From positions 60,354,598 through 60,418,597 of the forward strand of contig CM026390.1 in assembly GCA_014843695.1 (NCBI GenBank): 64,000 nucleotides of DNA, read 5' to 3'. The DNA comes from Archivesica marissinica. Its lineage: Eukaryota > Mollusca > Bivalvia > Venerida > Vesicomyidae. This document shows positions 1 to 10,220 of this stretch, in pieces. The notes under the pieces were generated by a model. That model was given only the letters and a program-made list of their open reading frames with translations. It was not told where the DNA came from and searched no databases. How positions within the stretch are numbered: position 1 is the first letter of the stretch; each line of letters opens with the position of its first letter. A program made the translations under genes and the position numbers.

Positions 1-2217
1 TAGTCGTCGTTCTACAATAACATATTGTAACCGGTTTAAAGCGATTAGTATAACCACTCCTAGTCGTCGTTCTACAATAACATATCGTAACCGGTTTAAA
101 GCGATTAGGATAACTACTACTACTAGACATCGTCGTTCTACAATAACATATCGTAACCGGTTTAAAGCGACTAGTATTACCACTCCTAGTCGCCCTTCTA
201 CACTAACACACCGTAAACGGTTTAAAGCGAGTAGTATAACCACTACTACTGGACGTCGTCGTTCTACAATAACATATCATGTAACCGGTTTAAACCCATT
301 AGTATAACCACTCCTTCTAGGCGTCGTCGTTCTATAATAACATACCGTAACCGGTTTAAACCCATTATTATAACCACTACTACTAGGCGTCGTCGTTCTA
401 CAATAACATATCGTAACCGGTTTATAGCGATTAGTATAACCACTACTAGACGCCGTCGTTCTACAGTAACACACCGTAACCGGTTTAACGAAATTAGTAT
501 AACCACTACTAGACGCCGTCGTTCTACAGTAACATGCCGTAACCGGTTTAAAGAAATTGGTATAACCACTACTAGACGCCGTCGTTCTACAGTAAGATGC
601 CGTAACCGGTTAAAAGCAATTAGTATAACCACTATTAGACGCCGTCTTTCTACAGTAAAACACCGTAACCGGTTTAAAGGGATTAGTTTAGCCACTACTA
701 GACGTCGTCGTTCTACAGTAACATACCGTAACCGGTTTAAAGAAATTAGTATAACCACTACTAGACGCCGTCGTTCTACCGTAACATGCCGTAACCGGTT
801 TAAAGAAATTAGTATAACCACTACTAGACGCCGTCGTTCTACAGTAAACCACCGTAACCAGTTTAAAGAAATTAGTATAACCACTACTAGCCGTCGTGGT
901 TCTACAGTAACATACCATAACCGGTTTAAGGACATTAGTATAACCACTACTAGACACCGTCGTTCTACAGTAAAACACCGTAACCGGTTTAATGAAATTA
1001 GTATAACCACTACTAGACGCCGTCGTTCTACAGTAACATGCCGTAACCGGTTAAAAGAAATTAGTATAACCACTACTAGACGCCGTCGTTCTACAGTAAC
1101 ATGCCGTAACCGGTTTAAGGAAATTAGTATAACCACTACTAGACGCCGACGTTCTACAGTAAAACACCATAACCGGTTTAAAGAAATTAGTATAAAACCA
1201 CTACTAGATGCCGTCGTTCTACAATAACATGCCGTAACCGGTTTAAAGAAATTAGTATAACCACTACTAGACGCCGTCGTTCTACCGTAACATGCCGTAA
1301 CCGGTTTAAAGAAATTAGTATAACCACTACTAGACGCGTCGTTCTACCGTAACATGCCATAACCGGTTTAAAGAAATTAGTATAACCACTACTAGACGCC
1401 GTCGTTCTACAGTAAAACACCATAACCGGTTTAAAGAAATTAGTATAACCACTACTAGACGCCGTCGTTCTACAGTAAAACACCATAACCGGTTTAAAGA
1501 AATTAGTATAACCATTACTAGACGCCGTCGTTTTACAGTAAAACACCATAACCGGTTTAAAGAAATTAGTATAACCACTACTAGACGCCGTCGTTCTACC
1601 GTAACATACCGTAACCGGTTTAAAGAAATTAGTATAACCACTACTAGACGCCGTCGTTCTACCGTAACATACCGTAACCGGTTTAAAGCAATTAGTATAA
1701 CCACTACTAGACGCCGTCGTTCTACCGTAACATACCGTAACCGGTTTAAAGAAATTAGTATAACCACTACTAGACGCCGACGTTCTACAGTAACATGCCG
1801 TAACCGGTTAAAAGCAATTAGTATAACCACTACTAGACGCCGTCGTTCTACACTAACATGCCATAACCGGTTTAAAGGGATTAGTTTAGCCACTACTAGA
1901 CGCCGTCGTTCTACAGTAACATGCCGTAACCGGTTTATAGAACTTAGTATAACCACTACTAGACGCCGTCGTTCTACAGTAACCTGCTGTAACCGGATTA
2001 TAGAAATTAGCATAGCCACTACTAGACGTCGTCGTTCTACAGTAACATGCCGTAACCGGGTTAAAGCAATTAGTATAACCACTACTAGACGCCGTCGTTC
2101 TACCGTAACATACCGTAACCGGTTTAAAGAAATTAGTATAACCACTACTACTAGACGTCATCATTCTACAATAACATACTGTAAACTGTTTAAAACGATT
2201 AGTATAACAACTTCTAC
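1..2217. repeat. 63-bp satellite array
   Basis: About 35 head-to-tail copies of a unit that is mostly 63 bp (60-66 bp in the first 300 bases). Landmarks in each unit are GTAACCGGTTTAAAG, ATTAGTATAACCACTAC and CGTCGTTCTAC. Units at 480-2100 are the most alike; the left edge is more diverged. The array runs off the left end of the window. Because 63 is a multiple of 3 and the minus strand has few stops, it yields minus-strand ORFs with a 21-residue period (VERRRLVVVILISLNRL core). These are repeat translations in several frames at once and I do not treat them as genes. Confidence 0.95.
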
Positions 2218-2456
2218 TAGACGTCGTTGTTAAAGCGATTAGTATAACCACTTCTACTAGACGTCGTTGTTAAAGCGATTAGTATAACCACTTCTACTAG
2301 ACGTCGTTGTTAAAGCGATTAGTATAACAACTTCTACTAGACGTCGTTGTTAAAGCGATTAGTATAGCAACTTCTACTTGACGTCGTTGTTAAAGCGATT
2401 AGTATAGCAACTTCTACTAGACGTCGTTGTTAAAGCGATTAGTATAACCACTCCTA
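2218..2456. repeat. 40-bp derivative of the 63-bp satellite
   Basis: Six copies with an exact 40-bp period, for example ACGTCGTTGT at 2221 and 2261. Each keeps the TAGACGTCGT and TTAAAGCGATTAGTATAAC parts of the 63-bp unit but lacks the 23 bp between them (the CTACARTAACAT...GTAACCGG segment). The array therefore looks like a deletion derivative that was amplified separately at the right edge of the larger array. Confidence 0.9.
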
Positions 2457-3357
2457 GATGGTGTCATTGTGAAGTAGCATAACCTAGAATGGGATTGAAG
2501 GGATTTTAATACAACCACTACTAGTATAAGCTATATATAGCTCACACTGGATCGATGGCCAGTACTATATACTAACAACTACACTACTTCGTTTTGAAGT
2601 AACAACAGCGAATGGTCCTATTCAACCAGGATATATGTGACCACACATCAACTCCAAACCCCAAGGAGAGGGCTCCGATGTCGAGAATAGCAACATAGCC
2701 ATTTTGTAGCGACCTAAAATAATCACAATATGTTGGATACGATCGGCAAACAGTTAAGCATATATATCAACACACTGCACCATGCTTGAACTCGTTGTGG
2801 ACGTTTCTGCGCAAAATGGTTGGAAAACATTGCAAATCCAAGCACATCAAAACCGTTATATAGGAGCGTCACTATAAGTTGGATTATGGCGTCCGGAACG
2901 AAAACCCAATTTTTGAAAACTGTTCACGCAGATTACCTATTGCTAAACATTGTTGGAATTTGCTCTAGTAAGAATGTATTTGCAAACAATTGTTCAAAAT
3001 TGATGAGTATCTGTAGAGCTATGAATCTATAGAGTGAATTTATCATAACATGGTGAGACGTAATACCTCTAACTAGGCGCAGTACCGCTCACCGGGGACG
3101 CTATATAGCTATGTAGTCTCTATTTATCAATAATGCCTGGTTTAGCATAATTTACAATTACCTCCGTACGTTGGTTCAAATCAACATATAGAACTGTACG
3201 TGTTGAAATATGAGACGCTCTTTGTAGCGAAGGGATTTCACGGACGTGAATCGATCAATCAATTTAATTATATTCTTATACCTTCTTCGCCAACATCACG
3301 GCATATGGGTAAGCAATACAGTATTGACCTACTACACTGGTGCTAAATTGTATATTT
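2457..3357. other. no supportable gene
   Basis: Intergenic or intronic sequence between the satellite and the first visible exon. The first about 70 bases are decayed satellite (CTAGATGGTG, ACAACCACTACTAG). I see no exon with good splice sites, no RNA gene and no inverted-repeat element. If the gene at 3788 begins to the left, this is intron. Confidence 0.5.
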
Positions 3358-3608
3358 ACGCTTATTTATCGTCGCTACCGGTTGCTCATGTGAGCGAAGC
3401 CTCCTGAAGAGATTAGTCATTTTAGATTTTGGAGGAGAGTGCAATGATACAGACATAGACCAATTCTTACGTGCACGATGTAAAGCACCGACACGAGACC
3501 TCGGTTTAATGTACACCCTGAAAGACTATTACTATTATTAGGGTCAGACGCGGGATCGAACCTGCGTTCTATGGATTCACAGTCCAACGTATTTACCACT
3601 GATGCCAT
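3358..3608 (-). mobile_element. SINE family 1 copy (tRNA-headed)
   Basis: Reverse-strand copy of the most abundant SINE here. Read on the minus strand it has a tRNA-like head with a B-box-like GGTTCGATCCCG (3550-3575), then the GTCTGACCCTAATA linker, a middle with GAGGTCTCGTGTCGGTGCTT, and a tail with GGAGGCTTCGCTCACATGAG and CAACCGGTAGCGACGATAAA. The head has decayed (ATGGATTCACAGTCCAACG instead of the usual CGCTGGACTGGTAATCC). It is not a tRNA gene. Confidence 0.85.
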
Positions 3609-3787
3609 GCTATCAAGCATTTAAAGCCTACTTTATAAATCTGGCGTACGGACACGTAGTTCTCGGATCGCTAATAGTGTTTGTCTGTCGAATTATCACG
3701 TGAATCCCGCAGCTCCCTGGCTACTGCTTATTAGTAGTCTGCGCAATTACATAGTGATTATATACATTGCATTCTATACCTTTACAG

Positions 3788-3927
3788 TATCAAGGTCAAA
3801 GCTGAACTGTTAAAGCCAACGCCACCGGAAGACGAACAGACCCCGACGCTACCGGAAGACACACGGACAGACGAGGAACGGCGTCTGGACGAGTTTGTGA
3901 AATCATTAAGACTTACGAAAACCGTCG
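3788..3927 (+). CDS. SAM-domain co-repressor-like protein, first visible exon
   Basis: Internal exon of the window's one clear host gene. It follows a TTTACAG acceptor and ends at G|GTATGT. It has a single open frame (starting at 3789) that reads IKVKAELLKPTPPEDEQ... to ...VKSLRLTKTV. The exon ends with one base of a split codon, and the exon at 10221 begins with the two that complete it, so the phases agree. The segment is acidic, rich in Pro/Thr/Glu and probably disordered. Upstream exons must lie left of the window because there is no start codon here. A further small exon between 3927 and 10221 cannot be excluded. Joined to the three later exons it gives 699 residues with a C-terminal SAM domain. 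Residue numbers in the other entries count from this exon's first full codon. Confidence 0.72.
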
Positions 3928-4383
3928 GTATGTTGCATACTATTAATTCTTATGTTTATTCATTCGTCATTAAACCCTGGGATTTATCTCCAGTCCTATT
4001 CTCAATAGATAGCGAGCATTCAAGTGGCTTACGAGCCTATCATGTTAACCCATGGTCGCTATATAGTACTAAGACGTCATATCTAATCAATGCACTTACG
4101 CAATTGCATAACAGCATCGTGCAGACGTTTATAATACATGTAGTATATACACTACATGGTATGCATATTAACCTGATTCATTCTCCAGTACATACACAAA
4201 TGTGATCACTCTCGATTATCGATTTTCTATCAGTTACGCATGAATGATTCATTATTTGTTCATTGGTGTAACAGTGTGTGACAGTGTTTCTTCACCAGCG
4301 CAATGTTTATGCCAGCAATCAGCCTATTGGACGAACTACATAGGGACACATTTGCTGTAACGTAACGATGTAGTTTTGTTTAT

Positions 4384-4415
4384 AGTCGCCACCGCATAAA
4401 TGCATTTGGGCGACT
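4384..4415. repeat. 32-bp near-palindrome, copy 1
   Basis: AGTCGCC ... GGCGACT arms around AAATGCATTT, itself a perfect palindrome. An almost identical 32-mer is at 51560-51591, and both are followed by a similar TTTTCTAA stretch. This suggests the end of a small foldback transposon rather than a host regulatory site. Confidence 0.6.
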
Positions 4416-4440
4416 GTATTTTCTAAGATGGTTATGTCCC

Positions 4441-4497
4441 AAGGTGATTCTTCTTGTCTAAGGTGATTCTTCTTGTCCTAAGGTGATTCTTCTGTGG
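4441..4497. repeat. short tandem repeat, 19-20 bp x 3
   Basis: Three copies of AAGGTGATTCTTCTTGTCYT at 4441, 4460 and 4480, followed by loosely related GATGATTATTC motifs to about 4590. Intronic with respect to the SAM gene. Confidence 0.8.
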
Positions 4498-4689
4498 TGG
4501 TTATTCGATGATGATTATACGTGTTCTGCGATGATTATTCCTAGGCTTCTATGATGATTATTCCTGTTCTTCTACGTTGATTAGTTCGGTATTCTCTGAA
4601 GGTTCTGTATTCTGTGTAGCTTATGAAGACGTCATCAGGTGGTTACTTCTTTCTGTGCCGGCCAGGTTGACAAGGCCTGGTCTGTACGT

Positions 4690-5125
4690 GGTCCTTTGTA
4701 GGGCCACACTCCTCACTGTTGGTCACCCCGCAGCAGCATTAATACGGATCTGACAAGTTAGACATCTGGTCGTCGATTGTCGCAAACGAGTCTACTAAAC
4801 TCCGGTGTAGCTCGGGGGAGCGTGGATCCACGACTGTTGCCGCTCCCTCAGGTCCGCCGTCTCGTCTATCCGCCGGAGAAGTAAAAGAAGGAAGAGAAAG
4901 TGTCGAAAAAAGCCGGTGAAGATATAGTGCCAAAATATCACTATCTAGAGTGACCACTATCTAGAAGAGCTGGTGGATCTGTCCTGATGTGCTGTAGCCA
5001 TGGATCCACATGCTGGCGAGCCTCCCCTTCACAAGATCGACGACCAGAAGATCCCAGAATCCTACGCTGCTGCTGCGGAATGTGCCCTGGTCACGACGTG
5101 CACGTCGTGAGGAGATCGACCGGGA
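4690..5125 (+). repeat. unclassified dispersed repeat X, copy 1
   Basis: Shares blocks with 30515-30745 (same strand) and 33485-33745 (opposite strand): TTGGTCACCCCGCAGCAGCA, ACGGATCTGACA, GTTAGACATCTG, GACCAGAAGATCCCA and CTACGCTGCTGCTGCG, in the same order. This copy is the longest. I recognise no protein domain in either strand and cannot assign it to a transposon class. Confidence 0.75.
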
Positions 5126-5242
5126 CATTTGCTGTTCGTGTTTACTTAAATTAAATATTGTTTGCAGTATCAATAATACAATAGATACTATGTGCGCCTC
5201 ATACACGGGAGGGAGGGGTGGGGTAAGAACACCAGTTCACGC

Positions 5243-6060
5243 ATACAATTCAATTCAATTCAACATGTTATTACATAAAGCACAATAACATTGCTTATAG
5301 TAAGCATATATATATACATACAATTGGAAACATGGTTTACAGAGAAGCATGTATTACATATGATATACACGTGTATACTTACAACATGTACAATAATGAA
5401 AAATAGTAGAAATTATCAGAATGAACGTCCATGGTAGCAAAACGTGCGCATTTCTTGAGTGTATATTCATTATGACTAGACGTTAAGCATGTTTACAATA
5501 CAGTTCAGTATATATTCAATGGGTTGACGACATAATGTGTTCATACTCTTGATAAATTTGCAAAATATGTATATTTGGAAATATTTAGAATGGTGGTTTT
5601 CGATTTTTCACAGAATAAATTTTTCATTTTGTGCATATGCAATGGCAATAATACTGTTTCAGATGCTTATTTCTAAGGCCTCTGAATTTTGAGCAAACTA
5701 GTAGAAAATGGTATTCATTTTCCAAGGTATTTGAATTACAATTTTGGCAAGTTCGGTCATTTCTAGATAAATTAATATATCTACCTCTTTCTATTTCGAG
5801 GGTATGTGATGACAACCGTAATTTAGTGAGGGCTATGCGGAATTTCTTCTCTTTTATAAAATCTAGATATGTTTCAAATTGAAAAGCATTTTTTATTTTT
5901 GCATAAGTATCTAAACGAGTAGAATTATTTATTCTTGCAGTCCATTCTTGATAATATATATCATGTAAACGAGTTTTCAATATTTTAAATTCCGCTGTTG
6001 TGATCATCTGCTGTTCCCAATAATTTGATAGTCCACAATTATCAAGAATTTGTTTAATCT
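5243..6060 (-). pseudogene. 5'-truncated LINE, reverse transcriptase C-terminal end
   Basis: The minus strand has an open frame from about 6057 to a stop at 5624 (127 residues from the first Met). It ends in a knuckle-like segment, RTCQNCNSNTLENEYHFLLV then C, typical of the C-terminus of non-LTR retrotransposon reverse transcriptases (C-x2-C ... H-x4-C spacing). Upstream the frame is cut by a TAA, and no polymerase or endonuclease domain is present. The element ends 3' in a simple tail of CAATT units (5247-5263 on the plus strand), as expected for a LINE 3' end. It is a dead 3' fragment inside the first visible intron of the SAM gene. Confidence 0.8.
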
Positions 6061-6380
6061 GAAGTTAATCATACATCAATTGACTTTTATGTGCACTTTA
6101 CGACGACAATTTCCATGAGGTCACGAAAATGTCGCAATAATCTGTTTCGTAATCGGGCTAAGACTATATCCAAACTAAGTCAACCATTTTCTTGCCAGTA
6201 CATTATCAAATTGCTTGTGGGAATCCTGGGATACAATGTGCATCTTAGGAATAGTCTCGCTACGAAAATGCAATTTATTATATGCATATACATTTTGTAT
6301 CGCATATTAAAATCTCGTATTCATTTATACATAAGCAACACACATACATTTATGTCAGACGGAATGTAAACAAATACACA
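6061..6380. other. no supportable gene
   Basis: AT-rich intronic sequence between the LINE fragment and the 14-bp array. I see no exon or repeat family that I can name. Confidence 0.5.
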
Positions 6381-6842
6381 CGTGTGACGTCGGAAGTGTG
6401 AAGTCGGAAGTGTGACGTCGGAAGTATGAAGTCGGAAGTGTGACGTCGGAAGTGTAATGTCGGATGTGTGAAGTCGGAAGTGTGACGTCGGAAGTATGAA
6501 GTCGGATGTGTGACGTCGGAAGTGTGAAGTCGGATGTGTGAAGTCGGAAGTGTGACGTCGGAAGTGTAAAGTCGGATGTGTGAAGTCGGAAGTATGACAT
6601 CGGAAGTGTAAAGTCGGATGTGTGAAGTCGGGTGTGTGAAGTCGGAAGTGTGACGTCGGAAGTGTGAAGTCGGAAATGTGGCGTCGGATGTGTGAAGTCG
6701 GAAGCATGACATCGGAAGTGTAAAGTCGGATGTGTGAAGTCGGAAGTGTGACGTCGGAAGTATGAAGTCGGACGTGTGAAGTCGGAAATGTGAAGTCGAA
6801 AGTGTGAAATAGAAGTATGAAATTGGAAGTGAGAAGTCTGAA
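6381..6842. repeat. 14-bp minisatellite (GAAGTCGGAAGTGT type)
   Basis: About 33 copies of a 14-bp unit with two main forms, GAAGTCGGAAGTGT and GACGTCGGAAGTGT, plus GGATGTGT variants. Alternating forms make a loose 28- or 42-bp higher-order pattern. All three minus-strand frames are open because the unit has no stop on that strand, giving low-complexity HTSDFTLPTSHFRL-type translations. Not a gene. Confidence 0.93.
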
Positions 6843-7282
6843 ATGAGATGTCACTACCGGTCTTTCGTAGTTATGGCCATAGACACATATTCAGTAATGT
6901 TTGTTGTTCAGCTTATATCTATATGAATGCGTGACTTTTGGCATGTAACATGCGAACGCAAATAATGAGATAAAACATGTTGATACATATAGACGCTACT
7001 AAACGTAGAAATCGTGCGCTAGATTAATACGAAGATTTCATAATTAACCGTTATTTTGAGAATGATAGGAGAGCGTGCACTAGCTGTGATTATCTCAATA
7101 GAAATCGCTTCTAATTTCCCATCACGCCAAACATTTTACACTTTCTGGAGAAACTGGTTTATATCTGGGAAATAACATGCGTTAATTACAACAAAACAGT
7201 CAGAGATATAAACTTTCAAAACGCACGGCATTCTTCTAGGCCACTACAGTTTCCATCGCAAATCTAATGGCAGACATCTGTA
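6843..7282. other. no supportable gene
   Basis: AT-rich intronic sequence. I see no coding segment and no inverted-repeat ends. Confidence 0.5.
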
Positions 7283-7583
7283 ATTTTCTATTATCTCCCT
7301 TGGCCGATACAGTCTGATTTATTCCAATATGTGAATAGGTCCTTTTAGTTAGAATCCTTTGTTTTTACTGTTGTGCCCTAACCAGATGTTGCGGTATGAT
7401 AATTGTGATTTTATCAAAAACGTGTTAATTAAGTGATAACATTATTTTACAAATAAGTACCATTGCATATACTGTAGGAGATCTGTCGAGATATAGTAAT
7501 TTAATAATCATATAAAGCGATAGTGGGATAACATTGCTAGCATGTTGTGCAAAGGAATCAACGATGAAAACAGAGGAAAACAC
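7283..7583 (+). repeat. dispersed repeat Y, copy 1, left part
   Basis: Shares TTTTCTATTATCTCCCTTG (7284), TTTTATCAAAAACGTGTTAA (7411), ATCTGTCGAGAT (7481) and ACGATGAAAACAGAGGAAAA (7561) with copies near 50030-50290 and 50930-51030. The copy is interrupted at 7584 by a TTAA-flanked transposon and resumes at 9037. Confidence 0.75.
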
Positions 7584-7617
7584 TTAAAGGCCTGCAGGTT
7601 GACCTATATTTGACCGT

Positions 7618-7705
7618 AAACACACGAGGAATAGCGGTACAAATCTGACGGTCGACGCACTAAACACACGAGGAATAGCGGTACAAATCTGACGGTCGAC
7701 GCACA
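7618..7705. repeat. 44-bp direct repeat, two copies, near the transposon's left end
   Basis: AAACACACGAGGAATAGCGG begins at 7618 and again at 7662, and the 44-bp units are almost identical. Such subterminal repeats often bind transposase. That role is inference only. Confidence 0.9.
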
Positions 7706-7856
7706 TCGTATTTGCCACATGCGAGGCCCTGCATGGTATACATCTAATACATGAGCACCACTTATATCTATTATGACCCACGTACATATCAGAGGTTATA
7801 AATTGCTGAAATTGAAGTTCTGTATTTTTATAGTACTTACAACTGGTATAAACAAT

Positions 7857-8351
7857 TCAACTCCACTTATGGCCCAAATAAGGCTGGTTGCGCGGGTTAG
7901 GCAGCCAGTTCCTGCATTGCTGTACCACACATTCAGGCATCAGTTCCCTCTTATGCCAAGTACAGTCTCCTCTTCTAGCCGCTACTTTTCTCTCTATATA
8001 TCTGACATCTTTCCATGCGCCACAATTATATAGCATTGCCCAAAACCTCCTGTATAGAAGCTTTCTCTCATGTGAATTTAGATTATGCGGTGGACGATTA
8101 TTAGCAGGCCACCAAAGTTGTTTGTTCTGTTCATTTATTATGCAAGGGGAACACAAGCACAGTGGACACTCAGCAACACCTTCAGCATGCTGAGGCATAG
8201 GGGGAGGTACGTAAGCAGCCTCTGCAACGGGCATGGCGGTGGCTGTTTCTTCTATTTCCATCTCTACGTCCCAGTTCTTATTTTGCAAGAAAGTCAGCAA
8301 TTCTTTTCTCTGCTCATCAGTTACATACATTGTTATTTTACTCAATGGCAT
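7857..8351 (-). CDS. 164-residue Cys-rich protein, P2X7-intracellular-domain-like, transposon cargo
   Basis: Single-exon ORF starting at the first Met after an upstream in-frame TGA and ending at TGA. The N-terminus (residues 1-60) is acidic and Pro-rich. C-x2-C-x-C-x2-C lies at 62-70 (CPLCLCSPC), followed by LWWP at 79-82, LLYRRFWAML at 98-107, a C/H pair at 130-133, and RELMPECVVQQCRNWLPNP at 135-153 with YLGHKW near the end. The order of Cys cluster, Y-R-x-F, P-x-C-V and P..YxG resembles the P2X7 C-terminal (ballast-like) domain that is expanded in cnidarians and molluscs as small stand-alone proteins. That similarity is from memory and unverified. The ORF has no internal stop or frameshift and is the only ORF of substance in the TTAA element. 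Function unknown; a metal-binding fold is likely. It could instead be a host gene captured by the element, or a recently dead copy of a family. Confidence 0.6.
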   Translation of the reverse strand: MPLSKITMYVTDEQRKELLTFLQNKNWDVEMEIEETATAMPVAEAAYVPPPMPQHAEGVAECPLCLCSPCIINEQNKQLWWPANNRPPHNLNSHERKLLYRRFWAMLYNCGAWKDVRYIERKVAARRGDCTWHKRELMPECVVQQCRNWLPNPRNQPYLGHKWS

Positions 8352-9036
8352 CTTGTAGAAATCGGCAGAATATGTGTAATACTCGTATGTTCAAGAGATT
8401 ATAATTATAATATTATACATGTACTCATAGCATTCACTGTGATTATTATGTAGCATCAATATCGGTAAACACACACTGACACAGAGAAATATTTAAAATA
8501 TAACAGAAAACTTGCGAATAATACTGTAGATATATAATTAAATGAAGTATGAAGGTTACCATATAACGAACACATATAGTTTATTCATATAAATACATAC
8601 ATATTATATACATACATATTTGATTAGGTCAACACATGAACTGAATTTTGAATTAGATTGCACAGATCACAACCATAGCGCACATTATACATGTATAGAA
8701 ATTATCAGTCTCAGTGATTACGCTACGGCTGATGAGGCACCTACATAACATGTAATCTATGTCCCTGGGCTGATCTGGATTATGTAGTTTGAATACTCAT
8801 AACTATCAATTTTCTTTACAATCAATAATATACGTTTACTTAAATTGTCAGGGCCTCATTTTGACTAATTCTCAGCTCACAGAGTGATCGTGCATATTAA
8901 CCGTTAGAAAATACCTACATACGCCAAATTATACTGAATGTACTGCTACATTGTTGATACAAGCCACTAATCACATGGAACAGGTAGTAAAGTATAAATC
9001 TTTACAATTGGACGGGGTCAAACTGCAGGCCTTTAA

Positions 9037-9105
9037 TAGGACCGACCTACTTTTAGGGAGTATTCAGGGGCAGTAACTGACCGATGTCTCTCATTGCTGC
9101 TGGAA
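9037..9105 (+). repeat. dispersed repeat Y, copy 1, right part
   Basis: Continues the repeat interrupted at 7584, with the motif GGGAGTATTCAGGGGCAGTA followed by ACTGACCGATG, as in the copies near 50225, 56190 and 59690. Confidence 0.8.
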
Positions 9106-9149
9106 ATGTATACGTGTATTTAACGTACATGGTTGTGTACGCGTACATG

Positions 9150-9660
9150 TTCTTAAAACACGGTCGTGACGTCATACCATTATACTTGTAGTCCATTATT
9201 ATTAATATTGAACTGGTGTGAAAAGGCCAGAGTATTATATTAAATTATACGCGTACATGTATCAAGCAAAAAATTTAATTAGTAGGATCTTGTTATATAA
9301 GTATGTATGTATGTATGTTCCATTAATGCCAAACCCCTCTCGGGGAACTAGACATGTTTTTCTGGGAAGGCTTACCGACCTAAGAGATTAACGAGTACTA
9401 AGCAATGTGTGTGTGGTGCCTTGCTCAATGACACTACATACGTGGCCTGTCCGAGTATCGAACCGGGGACCGTTCGATTCCAAATCCGACGCTCTACCAC
9501 TGAATCACGGACGCCACACTTGTGTGTGCTTTAAGTAAGATATAAGCCTCAAACGGATCTAATATGTAAACTATTGGTACTGTCTTCGGCGCTACGCGCC
9601 TCACACAGTCCAATATTTTACATATTGGATTGTTTTCGGCTTATATCCTATAAGTAAAAC
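9150..9660. repeat. dispersed repeat Z, copy 1, with palindromic core and nested SINE
   Basis: Matches 12665-12930: GTCGTGACGTCATACC, TTATTAATATTG, TTTAATTAGTAGGATCTTGT, then a large inverted repeat. The arms are about 9538-9580 and 9603-9650 (ATATAAGCC...CTATTGGTACTGT against ACAGTCCAATAT...GGCTTATAT), joined by a GC-rich GGCGCTACGCGCC loop. In this copy a SINE (9301-9515) interrupts the sequence between GATCTTGTTATAT and the TTTAAGTAAG arm. Copy 2 is uninterrupted there. Class unknown; a foldback DNA element is likely. Confidence 0.75.
9301..9515 (-). mobile_element. SINE family 4 copy (tRNA-headed, GTAT tail)
   Basis: On the minus strand it begins with a tRNA-like head (GGCGTCCGTGATTCAGTGGT, then TAGAGCGTCGG, and a B box CGGTTCGATACTC) and ends in ACATACATACATAC. 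A second copy is at 58190-58400. It is inserted inside repeat Z. Confidence 0.85.
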
Positions 9661-10220
9661 AATCGTATATGTAAATATCACCAGTTTATGTACTGGGTAT
9701 TATATTGTATACGGAGTATACACGCGATTATTGGACACAGTAAACTAGTGTTTTATTCAGTCCATCTTATTGCTCAGAAGAATCATGAAAAAGAACATAA
9801 AGCTTAATAATCAATTGTCCAAATTTACTATACTCATTTTCCTTTGAGCGATTAATTATCACAGTTGATGAATTACACGATATCACCGCTATGGACTTGT
9901 TCATGCATCTGATTGTTCATATCTTATAGACGCTCTATAAATAATGCAATTGATCAAACGCTTTAATTCTCGATGATACATAAATTATGTTAGTTCATGT
10001 TTCCGTAATTTCTGCATATAAATTTAGCGTCTACAAGAAAATGCACACTCGTTGTCATCATTCTATCGATCTGGATATGAACCACGTCGCGATGATGTGG
10101 TCATACTCCTCCTATAATGTCAAGTTCAGTAATTGACATTGGCATTTCCGTTGAGACTTAGCGCCTATTTCATACTATTTTGAGTTCAAATCATGTGTAA
10201 TTATTTACTTACTATTTCAG
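9661..10220. other. intron, no feature recognised
   Basis: AT-rich end of the long intron. It finishes with a pyrimidine-rich ACTATTTCAG acceptor at 10211-10220. Confidence 0.6.

Larger units (their letters stand above)
7588..9032. mobile_element. piggyBac-like TTAA element carrying one ORF (1445 bp)
   Basis: Flanked by TTAA on both sides (7584-7587 and 9033-9036). Terminal inverted repeats are AGGCCTGCAGGTTGACC (7588-7604) and GGTCAAACTGCAGGCCT (9016-9032), matching at 16 of 17 positions. The flanks are the two halves of repeat Y, whose uninterrupted copies (56110-56220, 59640-59735) keep a single TTAA at the same place. The insertion is therefore visible against an empty site. Inside are a 44-bp direct repeat near the left end and one minus-strand ORF (7857-8351). 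There is no recognisable transposase, so it must be non-autonomous. The TTAA duplication is the piggyBac hallmark; the AGG end is not the usual CCC. Confidence 0.85.

Noticed and set aside
264..2251. ORFs of 290, 271 and 120 codons with VERRRLVVVILISLNRL repeats
   Set aside because: Translation of the 63-bp satellite in overlapping frames.
10193..10195. ATG at 10193 as the start of the SAM-domain protein
   Set aside because: It lies before the TATTTCAG acceptor at 10220, and the phase matches an upstream exon ending at 3927. Alternative first-exon use cannot be fully excluded.
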